A program made the translations under genes and the position numbers. From Candidatus Fermentibacterota bacterium (GTDB lineage Bacteria; Fermentibacterota; Fermentibacteria; Fermentibacterales; Fermentibacteraceae): a DNA stretch of 6,918 nucleotides. Numbering within the stretch: the first letter of the stretch is position 1; the number at the start of each line of letters is the position of its first letter. The notes under the pieces were generated by a model that was not told the origin of the DNA, did no database searches, and saw only the letters and a program-made list of their open reading frames with translations. Shown here in pieces: positions 6,720-6,918 of this stretch. The stretch covers positions 1 to 6,918 of the forward strand of contig JAAYTY010000135.1 of assembly GCA_012523605.1 (NCBI GenBank). The letters run 5' to 3'.

Positions 6720-6720
6720 A
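6696..6720 (+). promoter_or_regulatory. Hairpin covering the transposase ribosome binding site and start
   Basis: TGGCACCAT (6696-6704) pairs perfectly with ATGGTGCCA (6712-6720) around a 7-nt loop, GATTAGG. The Shine-Dalgarno AGGA (6709-6712) lies in the loop and at the foot of the 3' arm, and the last stem base is the A of the transposase ATG. In mRNA this would hide the start. No T run follows, so it is not an intrinsic terminator. Confidence 0.55.
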
Positions 6721-6918
6721 TGCGTCTGGAAGCCTATGAATCGCTGATCAGCAGTCCTGCAAGTGCTCGAAAGTACCTGCTGGGATTCTGCTGGAAAAAC
6801 CATCAGCGCCACTGTCCTCGCTGCAGGACTCGAAAGCTCTATCGACTCGCCGACGGAAGACGACGGTGCAGCAAGTGCGGCTTCACCTTCCACGACTTCT
6901 CCGGACGCTGGATCAACA
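6720..6918 (+). CDS. IS1595-type transposase, N-terminal part, cut by the window edge
   Basis: The 66 visible codons match the N-terminal zinc-ribbon region of IS1595-family (ISXO2-like) transposases. A short helical lead (residues 1-30) is followed by CPRC at 32-35, a KLYRLADGRRR strand pair, CSKC at 50-53, and GFTFHDFSGRWIN. This cysteine spacing and the F-T-F-H-D-F-S-G-R-W run are what I recall of the family; the DDE-type catalytic core lies beyond the edge. ATG at 6720 is the first possible start after an in-frame TAG (6708-6710), with AGGA 7 nt upstream. It is co-directional with uvrA and begins 91 bp after its stop, so it could be reached by transcription read-through; the hairpin over the start would limit translation of such transcripts. 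Whether the gene is intact downstream cannot be seen. Another zinc-ribbon transposase family is possible but less likely. Confidence 0.83.
   Translation, partial: MRLEAYESLISSPASARKYLLGFCWKNHQRHCPRCRTRKLYRLADGRRRCSKCGFTFHDFSGRWIN

Noticed and set aside
6696..6720. Hairpin as an intrinsic terminator of uvrA
   Set aside because: No T run follows on either strand, and the stem ends on a start codon, which fits a translational role better.
6703..6747. 14-codon frame overlapping the transposase start, possible leader peptide
   Set aside because: It starts inside the hairpin, has no ribosome binding site of its own, and no conserved feature can be seen.
6669..6893. Open frame of 74 codons on the minus strand opposite the transposase
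   Set aside because: Antisense to the zinc-ribbon coding frame, with no motif and low-complexity Ser/Ala content.

Overview
The window is a compact, GC-rich (roughly 60-65% by eye, not computed) bacterial chromosome segment with two divergent housekeeping blocks and the edge of an insertion sequence. On the minus strand, read from the middle leftwards, lies an Hsp70 chaperone operon in the order hsp20-dnaK-grpE-dnaJ. dnaJ is cut by the left edge. On the plus strand lies a complete uvrA, followed after 91 bp by the first 66 codons of an IS1595-type transposase cut by the right edge.

Organism: DnaK carries the extra segment in ATPase subdomain IB (about residues 74-100) that is typical of diderm (Gram-negative-type) bacteria and missing from Firmicutes, Actinobacteria and most archaeal DnaK. 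The dnaK-grpE-dnaJ order is best known from Actinobacteria, but the DnaK insert argues against that phylum. The operon has an hsp20 at its head. Frequent AGG (Arg) and ATA (Ile) codons in a GC-rich genome, and GTG starts on three successive genes, fit an uncultivated diderm lineage. I cannot name a phylum with confidence.

Layout: 1-445 dnaJ 5' part (J domain, G/F linker, start of the client-binding domain); 454-1206 grpE; 1206-3116 dnaK; 3109-3570 hsp20; 3571-3799 divergent intergenic region with a cluster of CGGCAT/ATGCCG half-sites, including two overlapping perfect palindromes, and a -10-like element readable on both strands; 3800-6628 uvrA; 6629-6719 AT-rich spacer ending in a 9-bp hairpin that covers the transposase start; 6720-6918 transposase fragment.

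How the genes work together: Hsp20 holds unfolding proteins, and the DnaK-DnaJ-GrpE machine refolds them using ATP. The overlaps (8 nt hsp20/dnaK, 1 nt dnaK/grpE) and the 8-nt grpE-dnaJ gap indicate one transcript with coupled translation. UvrA is the damage sensor of nucleotide excision repair and only shares the intergenic region. I see no CIRCE or HAIR element, so regulation of the chaperone operon is open; the CGGCAT cluster is the best operator candidate. Nothing here looks like a new multi-gene system. The points worth following are the intergenic palindrome cluster and the hairpin over the transposase start.
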